Assembly: GCF_002104795.1 (NCBI RefSeq)
Contig: NZ_NCXO01000024.1
Location: 1-60,650, forward strand
DNA from: Mycolicibacillus koreensis
Lineage (GTDB): Bacteria > Actinomycetota > Actinomycetes > Mycobacteriales > Mycobacteriaceae
Direction: 5' to 3'
Length of the DNA stretch: 60,650 nucleotides
Shown: positions 52,308-60,539 of the stretch, piece by piece
Layout of the letters: every line of letters begins with the position of its first letter
How positions within the stretch are numbered: the stretch's first letter is position 1
Made by a program: the position numbers and the translations under genes
Notes under the pieces: generated by a model
Databases searched by the model: none
Told to the model about the DNA's origin: nothing
Seen by the model: only the letters and a program-made list of their open reading frames with translations

Positions 52308-54131
52308 ATGACGAACACCGCGGATTTCATCGTCGACCGGCTACGCCAATGGGGAGTACACCGCATCTTCGGCTATCCCGGGGACGGCATCTTGTCGATG
52401 GTGGGGGCACTGGATCGCGCCGACGGGGATCCCGAACTGATCCAGCCGCGCCACGAGGAGATGGGCGCGTTCATGGCGAGCGGGCACGCCAAATTCACCG
52501 GCGAGCTGGGCTGCTGTCTGGCCACCTCCGGCGGCGGCGCGATCCACCTGCTCACCGGCCTCTACGACGCGAAACTCGACCATCAACCGGTGGTGGCGAT
52601 CATCGGGCAGCAGAAACGGATGTCGCTGGGCGCGGCATTCCAGCAGGAGATCGACCCCACCTCGCTGTACAAGGACGTGTCGTCGGATTTCATCCAGACC
52701 TGCATGGCCCCGGTCCAGGCGCGCCATCTGGTGGACCGGGCGTGCAAGGTGGCGCTGACCAACCGCACCGTGGCCACCGTCGTGTTGCCCGAGGACGTCG
52801 CCGAGGAGGAGGCGGTGCCGTCGCCGCCGCGGGTGCACGGCGCGGTCTTCAGCGGGGTCGGCTGGACCAAACCGCGGATGATCCCGCCGCAGTCGGAGCT
52901 GCAGAAGGCCGCCGACATCCTCAACGCGGGCCAGAAGGTGGCGATCCTCGTCGGCGCCGGTGCCGCCGACGCCGTCGACGAGGTGGAGCGCGTCGCCGAC
53001 CTGCTGGGCGCCGGGGTGGCGAAGACCTCGCTGGGGCGCGCCGTACTTCCCGACGACCTGCCGTACGTGACCGGTCCGATCGGTCTGCTCGGATCGACCG
53101 CCAGCGAGGCGATGATGTCGGACGCCGACACGCTGTTCATGATCGGCTCAAGCTTCCCCTACGCCGAATGGCTGCCGAAGGAGGGACAGTGCCGCGGCGT
53201 GGAGATCAACCACGACGGACGAATGATCGGGCTGCGCTACCCGATGGACGCGAACCTGATCGGTGACTCCAAAGACACCCTGGCCGAACTGATCCCGCTG
53301 CTGAAACACAAAGAGGACCGGTCCTGGCGCTCCACCGTCGACAGCGAGGTGGCCACCTGGTGGCGGGTCCTCGATGACCGGGCGCACGACAAGGCCGACC
53401 CGCTGAACCCCGAACTGGTCGTGCACGAATTGTCCAAACGGTTGCCCGACAACGCCGTGCTGACCACCGACGCCGGATCGGTTGCCAACTGGTGGGCCCG
53501 GCATCTGCGGTTGCGCCCCGGGATGGCGGCGTCGCTGGGGGGCAACCTGGCCAGCATGGGGCCGGGAACCCCGTATGCGATCGCCGCGAAACTGGCCCAC
53601 CCGGACCGTCCGGTCATCGCCGTCGTCGGCGACGGGGTGTTCCAGATGAACGGGATGGCCGAGATGATCACGGTCAAGCGCTACCGGGAGCGCCTGTCGA
53701 ACGGGCCGCTCATCTTCTGCGTCTTCAACAACCAGGATCTCAACCAGGTCACCTGGGAACAGCGTGCTATGGGTGGTCAACCCAAATTCGAAGGCAGCCA
53801 ATACATCCCCGATGCTCCCTACGCCGAGTTCGCCACCCTGCTGGGCTTGACGGGGATACGCTGCGACGATCCGTCCACCATCGGCCGGGCGTGGGACGAA
53901 GCGCTGTCGGCGTCCGGCCCGGTGGTGCTGGAAGTGGTCGTCGACGCCGATGTGCCGCCGGTGCCCCCGCAGATCCGCAGCGAGATGGCGAAGAACACCG
54001 CCAAAGCCGTGCTGCGTGACCCGGACCGGGTGAGCATGACCACCAAGGGTGCGAAGCAGAAGATGCACGAGTTCACCGAGTCGGCGAAACAAACAGTGCG
54101 TGACGTGCGCGAACGGATCCGCGACGAATGA
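52308..54131 (+). CDS. Thiamine-pyrophosphate enzyme, pyruvate oxidase/acetolactate synthase-like
   Basis: Protein of 607 residues with three TPP-enzyme domains. The activating Glu is in PRHEEMGAFMASGHAKFTG. The central domain (VAILVGAGAADAVDEVERVA) and the C-terminal Mg-TPP motif VVGDGVFQMNGMAEMI ending in CVFNNQDLNQ are intact. The last 40 residues form a charged helical tail. It most resembles PoxB-like enzymes that decarboxylate pyruvate to acetate; the real substrate is not known. It has a perfect SigF promoter and a good ribosome site. Likely a stress- or stationary-phase metabolic bypass. Confidence 0.87.
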   Translation: MTNTADFIVDRLRQWGVHRIFGYPGDGILSMVGALDRADGDPELIQPRHEEMGAFMASGHAKFTGELGCCLATSGGGAIHLLTGLYDAKLDHQPVVAIIGQQKRMSLGAAFQQEIDPTSLYKDVSSDFIQTCMAPVQARHLVDRACKVALTNRTVATVVLPEDVAEEEAVPSPPRVHGAVFSGVGWTKPRMIPPQSELQKAADILNAGQKVAILVGAGAADAVDEVERVADLLGAGVAKTSLGRAVLPDDLPYVTGPIGLLGSTASEAMMSDADTLFMIGSSFPYAEWLPKEGQCRGVEINHDGRMIGLRYPMDANLIGDSKDTLAELIPLLKHKEDRSWRSTVDSEVATWWRVLDDRAHDKADPLNPELVVHELSKRLPDNAVLTTDAGSVANWWARHLRLRPGMAASLGGNLASMGPGTPYAIAAKLAHPDRPVIAVVGDGVFQMNGMAEMITVKRYRERLSNGPLIFCVFNNQDLNQVTWEQRAMGGQPKFEGSQYIPDAPYAEFATLLGLTGIRCDDPSTIGRAWDEALSASGPVVLEVVVDADVPPVPPQIRSEMAKNTAKAVLRDPDRVSMTTKGAKQKMHEFTESAKQTVRDVRERIRDE

Positions 54132-54185
54132 CGTCGCGGGGCGTGTCGACAGTGTCCGTAGATTCGGCGACCGGGCAATCGCCGC

Positions 54186-54211
54186 GTTTGCCGCCACTGC
54201 CGCCGGGGTAA
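54186..54211 (+). promoter_or_regulatory. SigF-type promoter, GTTT-N16-GGGTAA
   Basis: GTTT 54186-54189, 16-base spacer, GGGTAA 54206-54211, then exactly 9 bases to the methyltransferase ATG. Confidence 0.7.
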
Positions 54212-54220
54212 CCCGGGGTG

Positions 54221-54934
54221 ATGTTGCCGGAATTGACGACCCGCTCGCTGCCCTCGGTGAGCCCGCCGCGTCGCGCCGCCCTGGTCACCGACAGGGTGTA
54301 TGTGCCACAGGAGGATTCGCAGTTGCTGGTCGGCGTGATGGCGTCGACGGGCGTGGCCTACCGCAAGCGCGTTTTGGACCTGTGTACCGGCAGCGGACTG
54401 GTGGCGATCGCCGCGGCCGAACTGGGGGCTGCCGGTGTCACCGCCCTCGACATCTGTCCGCGGGCGGTGGCGTGCGCGGTCGCCAACGCGCGCAGTGCCG
54501 GGGTCGACGTCGACGTGCGCCAGGGGCCGTGGATGTACGCCTTGACCGCCGCTCCGTTCGAGGTCGTGGTCGCCAACCCGCCGTACGTGCCCACCCCGCC
54601 CGGTGCGGCGCCGCCGGCTGTTGCCGGCTTGCCGCCCTGGTCGTGGGACGGCGGGGTAGACGGTCGGGCGGTGCTCGGACCGTTGTGCGAATCCGCCGAC
54701 GAACTGCTGGGTGAGGGCGGTGTGCTATTGCTGGTGCAGTCGGAGTTCGCGGACGTGGACCGCTCCCTGCTGGACCTGTGGGGGGCGGGTCTGCATGCGA
54801 AAGTCGTTGCCGAGCAGCGGATTCCCTTCGGACCGGTCCTCTCCAGCAGGCGTGACTGGTTGGAACAGACCGGGCGGATGGAACCGGGCTGCCGCAGTGA
54901 GCGGCTCGTGGTGATCCGGGCGGACAAGCCGTGA
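54221..54934 (+). CDS. HemK-like class I methyltransferase
   Basis: SAM-dependent methyltransferase of 237 residues with the SAM motif LDLCTGSGLVAIAAAELGAA, an acidic LDICPRA and the catalytic VVVANPPYVPTPPG (NPPY, as in N-methyltransferases acting on Gln or adenine). An N-terminal YVPQEDSQLL is typical of the HemK2/Mtq2-like group. ATG 54221 is chosen over GTG 54218 because four SigF-type promoters here share a 9-base gap to an ATG. The stop overlaps the CDGSH gene start. The target molecule is unknown. Confidence 0.87.
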   Translation: MLPELTTRSLPSVSPPRRAALVTDRVYVPQEDSQLLVGVMASTGVAYRKRVLDLCTGSGLVAIAAAELGAAGVTALDICPRAVACAVANARSAGVDVDVRQGPWMYALTAAPFEVVVANPPYVPTPPGAAPPAVAGLPPWSWDGGVDGRAVLGPLCESADELLGEGGVLLLVQSEFADVDRSLLDLWGAGLHAKVVAEQRIPFGPVLSSRRDWLEQTGRMEPGCRSERLVVIRADKP

Positions 54935-55119
54935 GCGCCGACGCTGTCCGCCGGGTGCGGGTGGTGCGCAACGGCCCGGTGTTGATCACCGGCCCGGTGC
55001 GCATCGAAACCGCCGACGGGGTGGTGGAATCGGATCGTTTCCAGGTGGCGGTCTGTGCGTGCGGACGCAGCAAGTCCTACCCGCTGTGCGACACCAGCCA
55101 CCGGCGCTGCCGCCGCTAG
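54931..55119 (+). CDS. CDGSH iron-sulfur protein (variant CDTSH)
   Basis: Protein of 62 residues with one CDGSH-type site: Cys42, Cys44, Cys53 and His57 in VCACGRSKSYPLCDTSH, the 3Cys-1His ligand set for a 2Fe-2S cluster. The central Gly is replaced by Thr. GTG 54931 overlaps the methyltransferase stop (GTGA), so translation is coupled. Family members transfer electrons or clusters. It is convergent with the diiron-type gene. Confidence 0.9.
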   Translation: MSADAVRRVRVVRNGPVLITGPVRIETADGVVESDRFQVAVCACGRSKSYPLCDTSHRRCRR

Positions 55120-55161
55120 GCCCCCTGAGAGGCTCCCTGGGGGCCCCTGACGCGCCGGCGC

Positions 55162-56205
55162 CTACCGTTCGGCGGGCGGCGCCAACGGAAGTGGCGAGCG
55201 CAACGCCGTCTGGTCGGCCCGCCACGCGGTGAGCATCTGGTCGGCGAGGCGGTCCTCCACCACGGCGGCGGCGCGGACACCGAAGACGATGTCGCGCTCC
55301 ACCTCGGGTTCAGCGGCGATCAGCGCACCCACGACCTCGCTGCGCACCACCTGTTCGTGCACGGCGTCGGCTTCGACGTGCTCGCGGTAGAACCCGACGC
55401 ACGCCTCGGGGGCCCCCAGACGCCGCAACGCGGCCACCAGTCGCTGCGACCCGGGCGGGGAAGTGATCTCGGTGGCCGCGAAATGGCCGACAACCGCACC
55501 GCGCCACCGCCGGTGCAGCCCGAACAGCGACATCAGGTTCACCGTCGCCAACGCTTCCGCCGACACCACGTCGAGATAGCCCAGATAGCCGGGGTCTAAA
55601 TCGGCGGCGGCCATCAGATCGGCGAACAGCTCCTGATGCACCCGGGGTCCGTGGCCCGCCCCGTACTCGTCGAACTCGATCGCCACGAACGCGGCCTTCG
55701 CCCCGCCCGCCAGCCGCGGGATCACCCACGCGTGCGGGTCCCCCTCCTTGAGGTGATACACCGAGCGTTGCACGAAGTATTCACGCATCTGCTCCCAGGT
55801 TCCGCTGTCCCGCAGATACCAGGTCAGGCCGGTGCCGCGCACCGGCTCGACGGTCAACGCGTCCATCTCCGCGGTCGCCGACGCCGCCGGAGCGATGCCG
55901 CCGACGTCGTCGGTCACCCGACCCAGAAACGCCTGCTCGAGGCGGCGCCGCAGCTCCAGCAGTCCCGGCTCCCATTCCCAGTGCGGGTCGACCCCGGCGA
56001 ACCCGCGGTAGTGCAGCTCGTAGCAGACATACAACGCCAGCTGCAGGTCCCGTCCGTACGGGTCGACCCCCTCGACGGCCGCCCCGAGGTGGGCCAGCCG
56101 CTCCGGGGACCCGGCGAGGGTCTCGCAGACCGCCGTGGACAACGGACCGCACCCGGTCGGCAACGGCGGGGCCCCGGCGGGCGGACGGGTCGGCGCGATA
56201 CTCAT
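55162..56205 (-). CDS. Iron-containing redox enzyme, heme-oxygenase-like diiron (HDO) fold
   Basis: All-helical protein of 347 residues like the iron-containing redox enzyme family. Candidate metal ligands: EFDEYGAGHGPRVHQELFAD in the middle and FYREHVEADAVHEQVVRSEV near residue 275, an E/H-rich pattern expected of a heme-oxygenase-like diiron oxygenase. No heme-binding pocket motif is evident. ATG 56205 lies exactly 9 bases after a SigF -10 box, so the message is leaderless. It faces the methyltransferase-CDGSH pair and is divergent from the LLM oxidoreductase. Confidence 0.85.
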   Translation of the reverse strand: MSIAPTRPPAGAPPLPTGCGPLSTAVCETLAGSPERLAHLGAAVEGVDPYGRDLQLALYVCYELHYRGFAGVDPHWEWEPGLLELRRRLEQAFLGRVTDDVGGIAPAASATAEMDALTVEPVRGTGLTWYLRDSGTWEQMREYFVQRSVYHLKEGDPHAWVIPRLAGGAKAAFVAIEFDEYGAGHGPRVHQELFADLMAAADLDPGYLGYLDVVSAEALATVNLMSLFGLHRRWRGAVVGHFAATEITSPPGSQRLVAALRRLGAPEACVGFYREHVEADAVHEQVVRSEVVGALIAAEPEVERDIVFGVRAAAVVEDRLADQMLTAWRADQTALRSPLPLAPPAER

Positions 56206-56214
56206 GGCTGTCTC

Positions 56215-56241
56215 ATACCCCCGCGGGGTCGCCGGTGAAAC
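56215..56241 (-). promoter_or_regulatory. SigF promoter of the HDO gene, GTTT-N17-GGGTAT
   Basis: On the minus strand GTTT (56241-56238), a 17-base spacer, GGGTAT (56220-56215), then 9 bases to the ATG. Confidence 0.8.
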
Positions 56242-56270
56242 CCGGTGGTGGCGAGCACCACCCGCCGCCG

Positions 56271-56295
56271 GTTTGGTGTTGCCGACGACGGGTAT
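56271..56295 (+). promoter_or_regulatory. SigF promoter of the LLM gene, GTTT-N15-GGGTAT
   Basis: GTTT 56271-56274, 15-base spacer, GGGTAT 56290-56295, then 9 bases to the ATG. It lies 30 bases from the divergent HDO promoter. Confidence 0.88.
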
Positions 56296-56304
56296 GCGAC
56301 GGCC

Positions 56305-57300
56305 ATGACACGCTTCGGCTACACGTTGATGACCGAGCAGAGCGGGCCGGGGCAGCTGGTGCGCGACGCGGTCGCCGCCGAACGGGTCGGCTTCGACTTC
56401 GCCGTCTGCAGCGACCATTTCACGCCGTGGCTCAGCGCCCAGGGCCACGCGCCCAACGCCTGGGCGGTGCTCGGGGCGGTCGCCTACGCCACCGAACGGA
56501 TGCAGCTCTACTCCTATGTCACCTGCCCGACCATGCGCTACCACCCGGCGGTGGTTGCGCAGCAGGCGGCGACCGTGCAGCTGCTCTCCGGCGGCCGGTT
56601 CACCCTCGGCGTGGGCAGCGGTGAGAACCTCAACGAGCACATCATCGGTGCGGGTTGGCCGACCATCACCCGCCGCCAGGACATGCTGCGCGAGGCCATC
56701 GAGATCATCCGCGCACTGTTCAGCGGCGAACCGGTGAGCATGCGCGGCGACCATTTCCGGGTCGAGATGGCCAAGCTGTGGGACTGCCCCGACCAGCCGA
56801 TCGGGATCGGCGTGGCGCTCTCGGGCCGGTACGGCATCGACACGCTGGCCACCCTCGCCGACCATCTGATCGCGGTGGCCCCCGACCCGGGGCTGGTGCA
56901 CGCCTGGCACAGCGCCCGTCAGGCCGCCGGCCTGGCCGGCGGTGGGCGCATCGTCGGACAGCTGCCGGTGTGCTGGGACACCGACCGGCAGGCCGCGATC
57001 GCCCGCGCCCACGACCAGTTCCGCTGGTTCGCCGGGGGCTGGCAGGTCAACGCCGAGCTGCCGACACCGGCCGGCTTCGCCGCCGCCACCCGCTACGTGC
57101 GCCCCGAGGACGTCGCCGCGGCGATCCCCTGTGGGCCCGACCTGGACCCGATCATCGACGCGGTCGACGGCTACCGGCGCGCCGGGTTCACCGACATCGC
57201 GCTCATCCAGATCGGTGGGCGCCACCAGGACAGCTTCCTCGCCGAGGCGGCCGAGCCGCTGCTGGCGGCGCTGCGCCGTGGACCGGCCGACGGTCGGTGA
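56305..57300 (+). CDS. LLM-class oxidoreductase, F420-dependent (TIGR03557-like)
   Basis: Luciferase-like TIM-barrel protein of 331 residues: FGYTLMTEQSGPGQLVRDAV, DFAVCSDHFTPWLSAQGHAP, SYVTCPTMRYHPAVVAQQAA and LGVGSGENLNEHI. The TCPTMRYHP and GSGENLNEH motifs match F420-dependent glucose-6-phosphate dehydrogenase-like proteins, so F420 is the probable cofactor. The substrate is unknown. ATG 56305 is 9 bases after the SigF -10, so the mRNA is leaderless. Confidence 0.88.
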   Translation: MTRFGYTLMTEQSGPGQLVRDAVAAERVGFDFAVCSDHFTPWLSAQGHAPNAWAVLGAVAYATERMQLYSYVTCPTMRYHPAVVAQQAATVQLLSGGRFTLGVGSGENLNEHIIGAGWPTITRRQDMLREAIEIIRALFSGEPVSMRGDHFRVEMAKLWDCPDQPIGIGVALSGRYGIDTLATLADHLIAVAPDPGLVHAWHSARQAAGLAGGGRIVGQLPVCWDTDRQAAIARAHDQFRWFAGGWQVNAELPTPAGFAAATRYVRPEDVAAAIPCGPDLDPIIDAVDGYRRAGFTDIALIQIGGRHQDSFLAEAAEPLLAALRRGPADGR

Positions 57301-57309
57301 CGATGAGCC

Positions 57310-57335
57310 GATTGCATCCGTTCCCCGGCGGGTAT
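57310..57335 (+). promoter_or_regulatory. Weak SigF-like promoter, GATT-N16-GGGTAT
   Basis: The -10 GGGTAT (57330-57335) is perfect but the -35 reads GATT instead of GTTT. It is 143 bases before the PfpI gene. Confidence 0.35.
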
Positions 57336-57478
57336 GGCTAGCGCCACGCCCCCGTTCCCGACGACGGAAGGGGATTCCGGTGGCCGAACACCGGGCCGCG
57401 CCCGATCCGCTCGACGACGCGCGACCCTAGACCGCGGCCATCGGTGAGCCCACCGAGACGACGCAGGAAGGACAGGTC

Positions 57479-58036
57479 ATGGCAGAGCGACTGGCCGGCC
57501 AACGCATCGCGGTGTTGGCCGCCGACGGTGTGGAGCGTGTGGAGTACGAACAGCCGGTGGCGGCGCTGCGGGAGGAGGGCGCCCAAACCGAGCTGTTGTC
57601 GCTGGACGTCGGGCAGATCGCCGCCCGCGACCACGACCTGGATCCGGCGGGGACCTTCCCCGTCGACCGCCGGGTCGCCGACGCCAGCCCCGCCGACTTC
57701 GACGGTTTGGTGTTGCCCGGTGGCACCGTCAACCCGGACAAATTGCGGATGGACGGTGGCGCGGTGGCATTCGTGCGGGAGTTCGTCGAATCCGGCAAAC
57801 CGGTCGCCGCGATCTGTCACGGCCCGTGGACACTGGTGGAGGCCGAGGTGGTCGCCGGGCGGCGGTTGACGTCGTATCCGAGCATCCGCACCGATCTGGC
57901 CAACGCCGGCGCCGACGTCGTCGACGACGAGGTGGTCATCGACGCGAACCTGATCACCAGCCGGTCCCCGGCCGACCTGCCGGCGTTTTGTGCCGCGCTC
58001 GTCGACCGGCTCGCCGACGGCGCCGAACCGGCCTGA
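57479..58036 (+). CDS. DJ-1/PfpI family protein
   Basis: Protein of 185 residues of the type 1 glutamine amidotransferase-like fold. The nucleophile elbow is VAAICHGPWTLVEA with Cys before His, and the acidic partner is in GVERVEYEQPV. LVLPGGTVNPDKLR is the oxyanion region. Members act as chaperones, glyoxalase/deglycase-like enzymes or peptidases in stress. AGGAAGGA lies before the ATG. It is framed by SigF-controlled genes and may belong to the same regulon. Confidence 0.9.
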   Translation: MAERLAGQRIAVLAADGVERVEYEQPVAALREEGAQTELLSLDVGQIAARDHDLDPAGTFPVDRRVADASPADFDGLVLPGGTVNPDKLRMDGGAVAFVREFVESGKPVAAICHGPWTLVEAEVVAGRRLTSYPSIRTDLANAGADVVDDEVVIDANLITSRSPADLPAFCAALVDRLADGAEPA

Positions 58037-58043
58037 GCAACGG

Positions 58044-58068
58044 GTTTCACCGCGCGGGCACCGGGTAC
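58044..58068 (+). promoter_or_regulatory. SigF promoter of the UsfY-like gene, GTTT-N15-GGGTAC
   Basis: GTTT 58044-58047, 15-base spacer, GGGTAC 58063-58068, then exactly 9 bases to the ATG. Confidence 0.85.
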
Positions 58069-58077
58069 CCGCAGACC

Positions 58078-58389
58078 ATGAGTAACTCCGAGAGCCCGAT
58101 TGATTACGCGCGCACCACCCGCCCGCGTGCCGGGCTGGTGATGAAGGACCGCCGGGAGCTGCCCGGCGCCGCCCTGGTGGTGTGGTCGGTGATCTGCATC
58201 GTCGGGTTCATGACCGCGTTGGCGATGGGCAGCACCGGGTGGATGATCGGGCTGGGCGCTGTGGCGGTGGCGGCCGGTGCGGCCGGCGTGCTGTGGATCC
58301 TGTTAGGGCGCCGTCGCGCCGCCCGCCTCGACAACGGCGGCGACGGTGGGCGACAGACCCAACGCCCCGGCGGCGAAACGGGAGGCTGA
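58078..58389 (+). CDS. Second UsfY-like small membrane protein
   Basis: Protein of 103 residues with the UsfY-type N-terminus SESPIDYARTTRPRAG (compare DPIDHARTTREFAG at 37673) and two membrane segments (VVWSVICIVGFMTALAMGST, IGLGAVAVAAGAAGVLWILL), then a basic Gly-rich tail. SigF promoter and leaderless start. Its last 87 bases overlap the end of the convergent gene at 58303. Function unknown. Confidence 0.82.
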   Translation: MSNSESPIDYARTTRPRAGLVMKDRRELPGAALVVWSVICIVGFMTALAMGSTGWMIGLGAVAVAAGAAGVLWILLGRRRAARLDNGGDGGRQTQRPGGETGG

Positions 58390-58671
58390 CTCGGCTGCGG
58401 CCTGCGCGGCCTGCCGGTGACCGGCGCGGGCCCGCGGCGTCAACACCGCGGTGGCCGGATCGAGCACCACCTCGGCGAGCAACTCCCCGGTGGTCGGCTC
58501 GCACACCGCCCATGTGTAGCGGGTCTCGGTTGCCCAGCCGTCGGCGGCGCGTGCCACATACTGCGGATCGGTCTCACCGAGGTCAGCCAGCGACGCCCGG
58601 TCATCGACCCGATCGTCGGCGCGGAGACCGCGCAGATACCAGTCGCCGGCGTTGATCTCGACGGCCTCCAC
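58303..58671 (-). CDS. Conserved protein of unknown function (Rv3284-like position)
   Basis: Protein of 122 residues starting VEAVEINAGDWYLRGLRADD, with YTWAVCEPTTGELLAEVVLD in the middle, a pattern reminiscent of an incomplete GNAT-type fold. Function unknown. GTG 58671 lies 12 bases after the accA3 stop, so it is probably co-transcribed with accA3. It overlaps the UsfY-like gene tail to tail by 87 bases. It takes the place of Rv3284 next to accA3 in M. tuberculosis. Confidence 0.8.
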   Translation of the reverse strand: MEAVEINAGDWYLRGLRADDRVDDRASLADLGETDPQYVARAADGWATETRYTWAVCEPTTGELLAEVVLDPATAVLTPRARAGHRQAAQAAAESASRFAAGALGLSPTVAAVVEAGGATAP

Positions 58672-58683
58672 GGGACGGGCCGC

Positions 58684-60477
58684 CTACTTGATCTCGGCGA
58701 GCACCGTGCCCTGGGTGATCGCGGCACCGGCCTCCACGGCCAGCCCGGTGATCACACCGTCTTTGTGGGCGGTGACCGGGTTCTCCATCTTCATCGCCTC
58801 CAGGACGACCACCAGGTCACCGGCGGCGACCTCCTGGCCTTCCTCGACGGCGACCTTGACCACGGTGCCCTGCATCGGCGCGGTCACCGCGTCCCCGGAC
58901 GCGGCCGCACCGGCCGCGGCGCTGCGTTTGCGGGCCTTCGGCTTCTTGCGGACCGCGCCGCCGGCGCCACCGCCGCCGTTGCCCAGCGCCAGGTCGCCCG
59001 GCAGCGACACCTCCAGGCGGCGCCCGCCGACCTCGACGACGACCTTCTGCCGCGGCAGCGCCTCATCCTCGCCGAGGGCCTCCCCGCCGGTGAAGGGCTC
59101 GAGGGTGTTGTCCCATTCGGTCTCGATCCAGCGGGTGTGCACGGAGAAACCGTTCTCGTCGCCGACGAATGCCGGGTCGCGCACCACGGCGCGGTCGAAC
59201 GGGATCACCGTGGCCAGGCCTTCGACGTGGAACTCGTCGAGGGCCCGGCGGGCACGCTCGAGGGCCTCGGTGCGGTTCGCGCCGGTGACGATCAGCTTGG
59301 CCAGCATCGAGTCGAACTGCCCGCCGATCACCGAGCCGGTCTCGACGCCGGAGTCCATCCGGATGCCGGGGCCGGTGGGCGGCTCGAATCGGGTGACCGG
59401 GCCGGGCGCGGGCAGGAACCCGCGGCCGGCGTCCTCACCGTTGATGCGGAACTCGAAGGAGTGCCCACGCGGCTCGGGGTCCTCGGTGAGGTCGAGCTTC
59501 TCGCCGTTGGCGATGCGGAACTGCTCACGCACCAGGTCGATGCCGGACGTCTCCTCGGTGACCGGGTGCTCCACCTGCAGCCGGGTGTTGACCTCCAGAA
59601 ACGAGATCAGGCCGTCCTGGCCGACCAGGTATTCCACGGTGCCGGCGCCGTAGTAGCCGGCCTCCTTGCAGATCCGCTTGGCGGATTCGTGGATCTCGGT
59701 GCGCTGCGCGTCGGACAGGAACGGCGCGGGGGCCTCCTCGACGAGCTTTTGGAACCGGCGCTGCAGCGAGCAGTCGCGGGTGCCGGCCACCACGACGTTG
59801 CCGTGCTGGTCGGCGATGACCTGCGCCTCGACGTGGCGGGGCTTGTCCAGGTAGCGCTCCACGAAGCACTCGCCGCGGCCGAACGCCGCGACCGCCTCGC
59901 GGGTGGCCGACTCGAACAGTTCGGGAATCTCCTCGATGGTGCGGGCCACCTTCATGCCGCGGCCGCCACCGCCGAACGCCGCCTTGATCGCCACCGGCAC
60001 ACCGTGCTCGTTGGCGAACGCGACCACCTCGTCGGCGTCCTTGACCGGGTCGGGGGTGCCCGGCACCAGCGGCGCCTTGGCGCGCGCCGCGATGTGGCGG
60101 GCGGTCACCTTGTCGCCGAGGTCGCGGATCGACTGCGGGCTCGGCCCGATCCAGATCAGCCCGGCGTCGATCACCGCCTGGGCGAAGTCGGCGTTCTCGG
60201 AGAGGAACCCGTAGCCGGGGTGGATGGCGTTGGCACCGGACTTCTCGGCAGCCTCGAGGAGCTTCTCGAACACCAGGTAGGACTCCGCGGAGGTCTGCCC
60301 GCCCAACGCGAACGCCTCGTCGGCCAACCGCACGTGCGGCGCGTCGGCGTCCGGTTCGGCGTAGACCGCCACACTGGGCAGGCCGGCGTCCCGGGCGGCC
60401 CGGATCACTCGCACCGCGATCTCCCCGCGGTTGGCGACGAGCACCTTCTGGATCCGTGAGCTGGCGTGACTGGGCAC
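58684..60477 (-). CDS. accA3: Biotin-dependent acyl-CoA carboxylase alpha subunit AccA3
   Basis: Protein of 597 residues (600 in M. tuberculosis, Rv3285): biotin carboxylase ([23 protein letters not shown]-grasp loop [40 protein letters not shown]) joined to a biotin carrier domain with the biotinylated Lys in EAMKMENP. A Lys/Ala-rich linker ([14 protein letters not shown]) separates them. It charges biotin with CO2 for the AccD subunits that make malonyl- and methylmalonyl-CoA and mycolic acid precursors. GTG 60477 has TAGGAGA 5-6 bases upstream. Confidence 0.97.
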   Translation of the reverse strand: MPSHASSRIQKVLVANRGEIAVRVIRAARDAGLPSVAVYAEPDADAPHVRLADEAFALGGQTSAESYLVFEKLLEAAEKSGANAIHPGYGFLSENADFAQAVIDAGLIWIGPSPQSIRDLGDKVTARHIAARAKAPLVPGTPDPVKDADEVVAFANEHGVPVAIKAAFGGGGRGMKVARTIEEIPELFESATREAVAAFGRGECFVERYLDKPRHVEAQVIADQHGNVVVAGTRDCSLQRRFQKLVEEAPAPFLSDAQRTEIHESAKRICKEAGYYGAGTVEYLVGQDGLISFLEVNTRLQVEHPVTEETSGIDLVREQFRIANGEKLDLTEDPEPRGHSFEFRINGEDAGRGFLPAPGPVTRFEPPTGPGIRMDSGVETGSVIGGQFDSMLAKLIVTGANRTEALERARRALDEFHVEGLATVIPFDRAVVRDPAFVGDENGFSVHTRWIETEWDNTLEPFTGGEALGEDEALPRQKVVVEVGGRRLEVSLPGDLALGNGGGGAGGAVRKKPKARKRSAAAGAAASGDAVTAPMQGTVVKVAVEEGQEVAAGDLVVVLEAMKMENPVTAHKDGVITGLAVEAGAAITQGTVLAEIK

Positions 60478-60533
60478 TTGGTCTCCTACTCGGGCGTGGT
60501 CTGTGAACAAGTCTCTAAGAGAAGTCTTTAAAG

Positions 60534-60539
60534 AATGTA
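60534..60539 (-). promoter_or_regulatory. Candidate -10 of accA3
   Basis: TACATT on the minus strand in an AT-rich patch (GGATACATTCTTTAAAG), about 57 bases before the GTG. No clear -35. The remaining sequence to the window end shows no gene. Confidence 0.35.
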
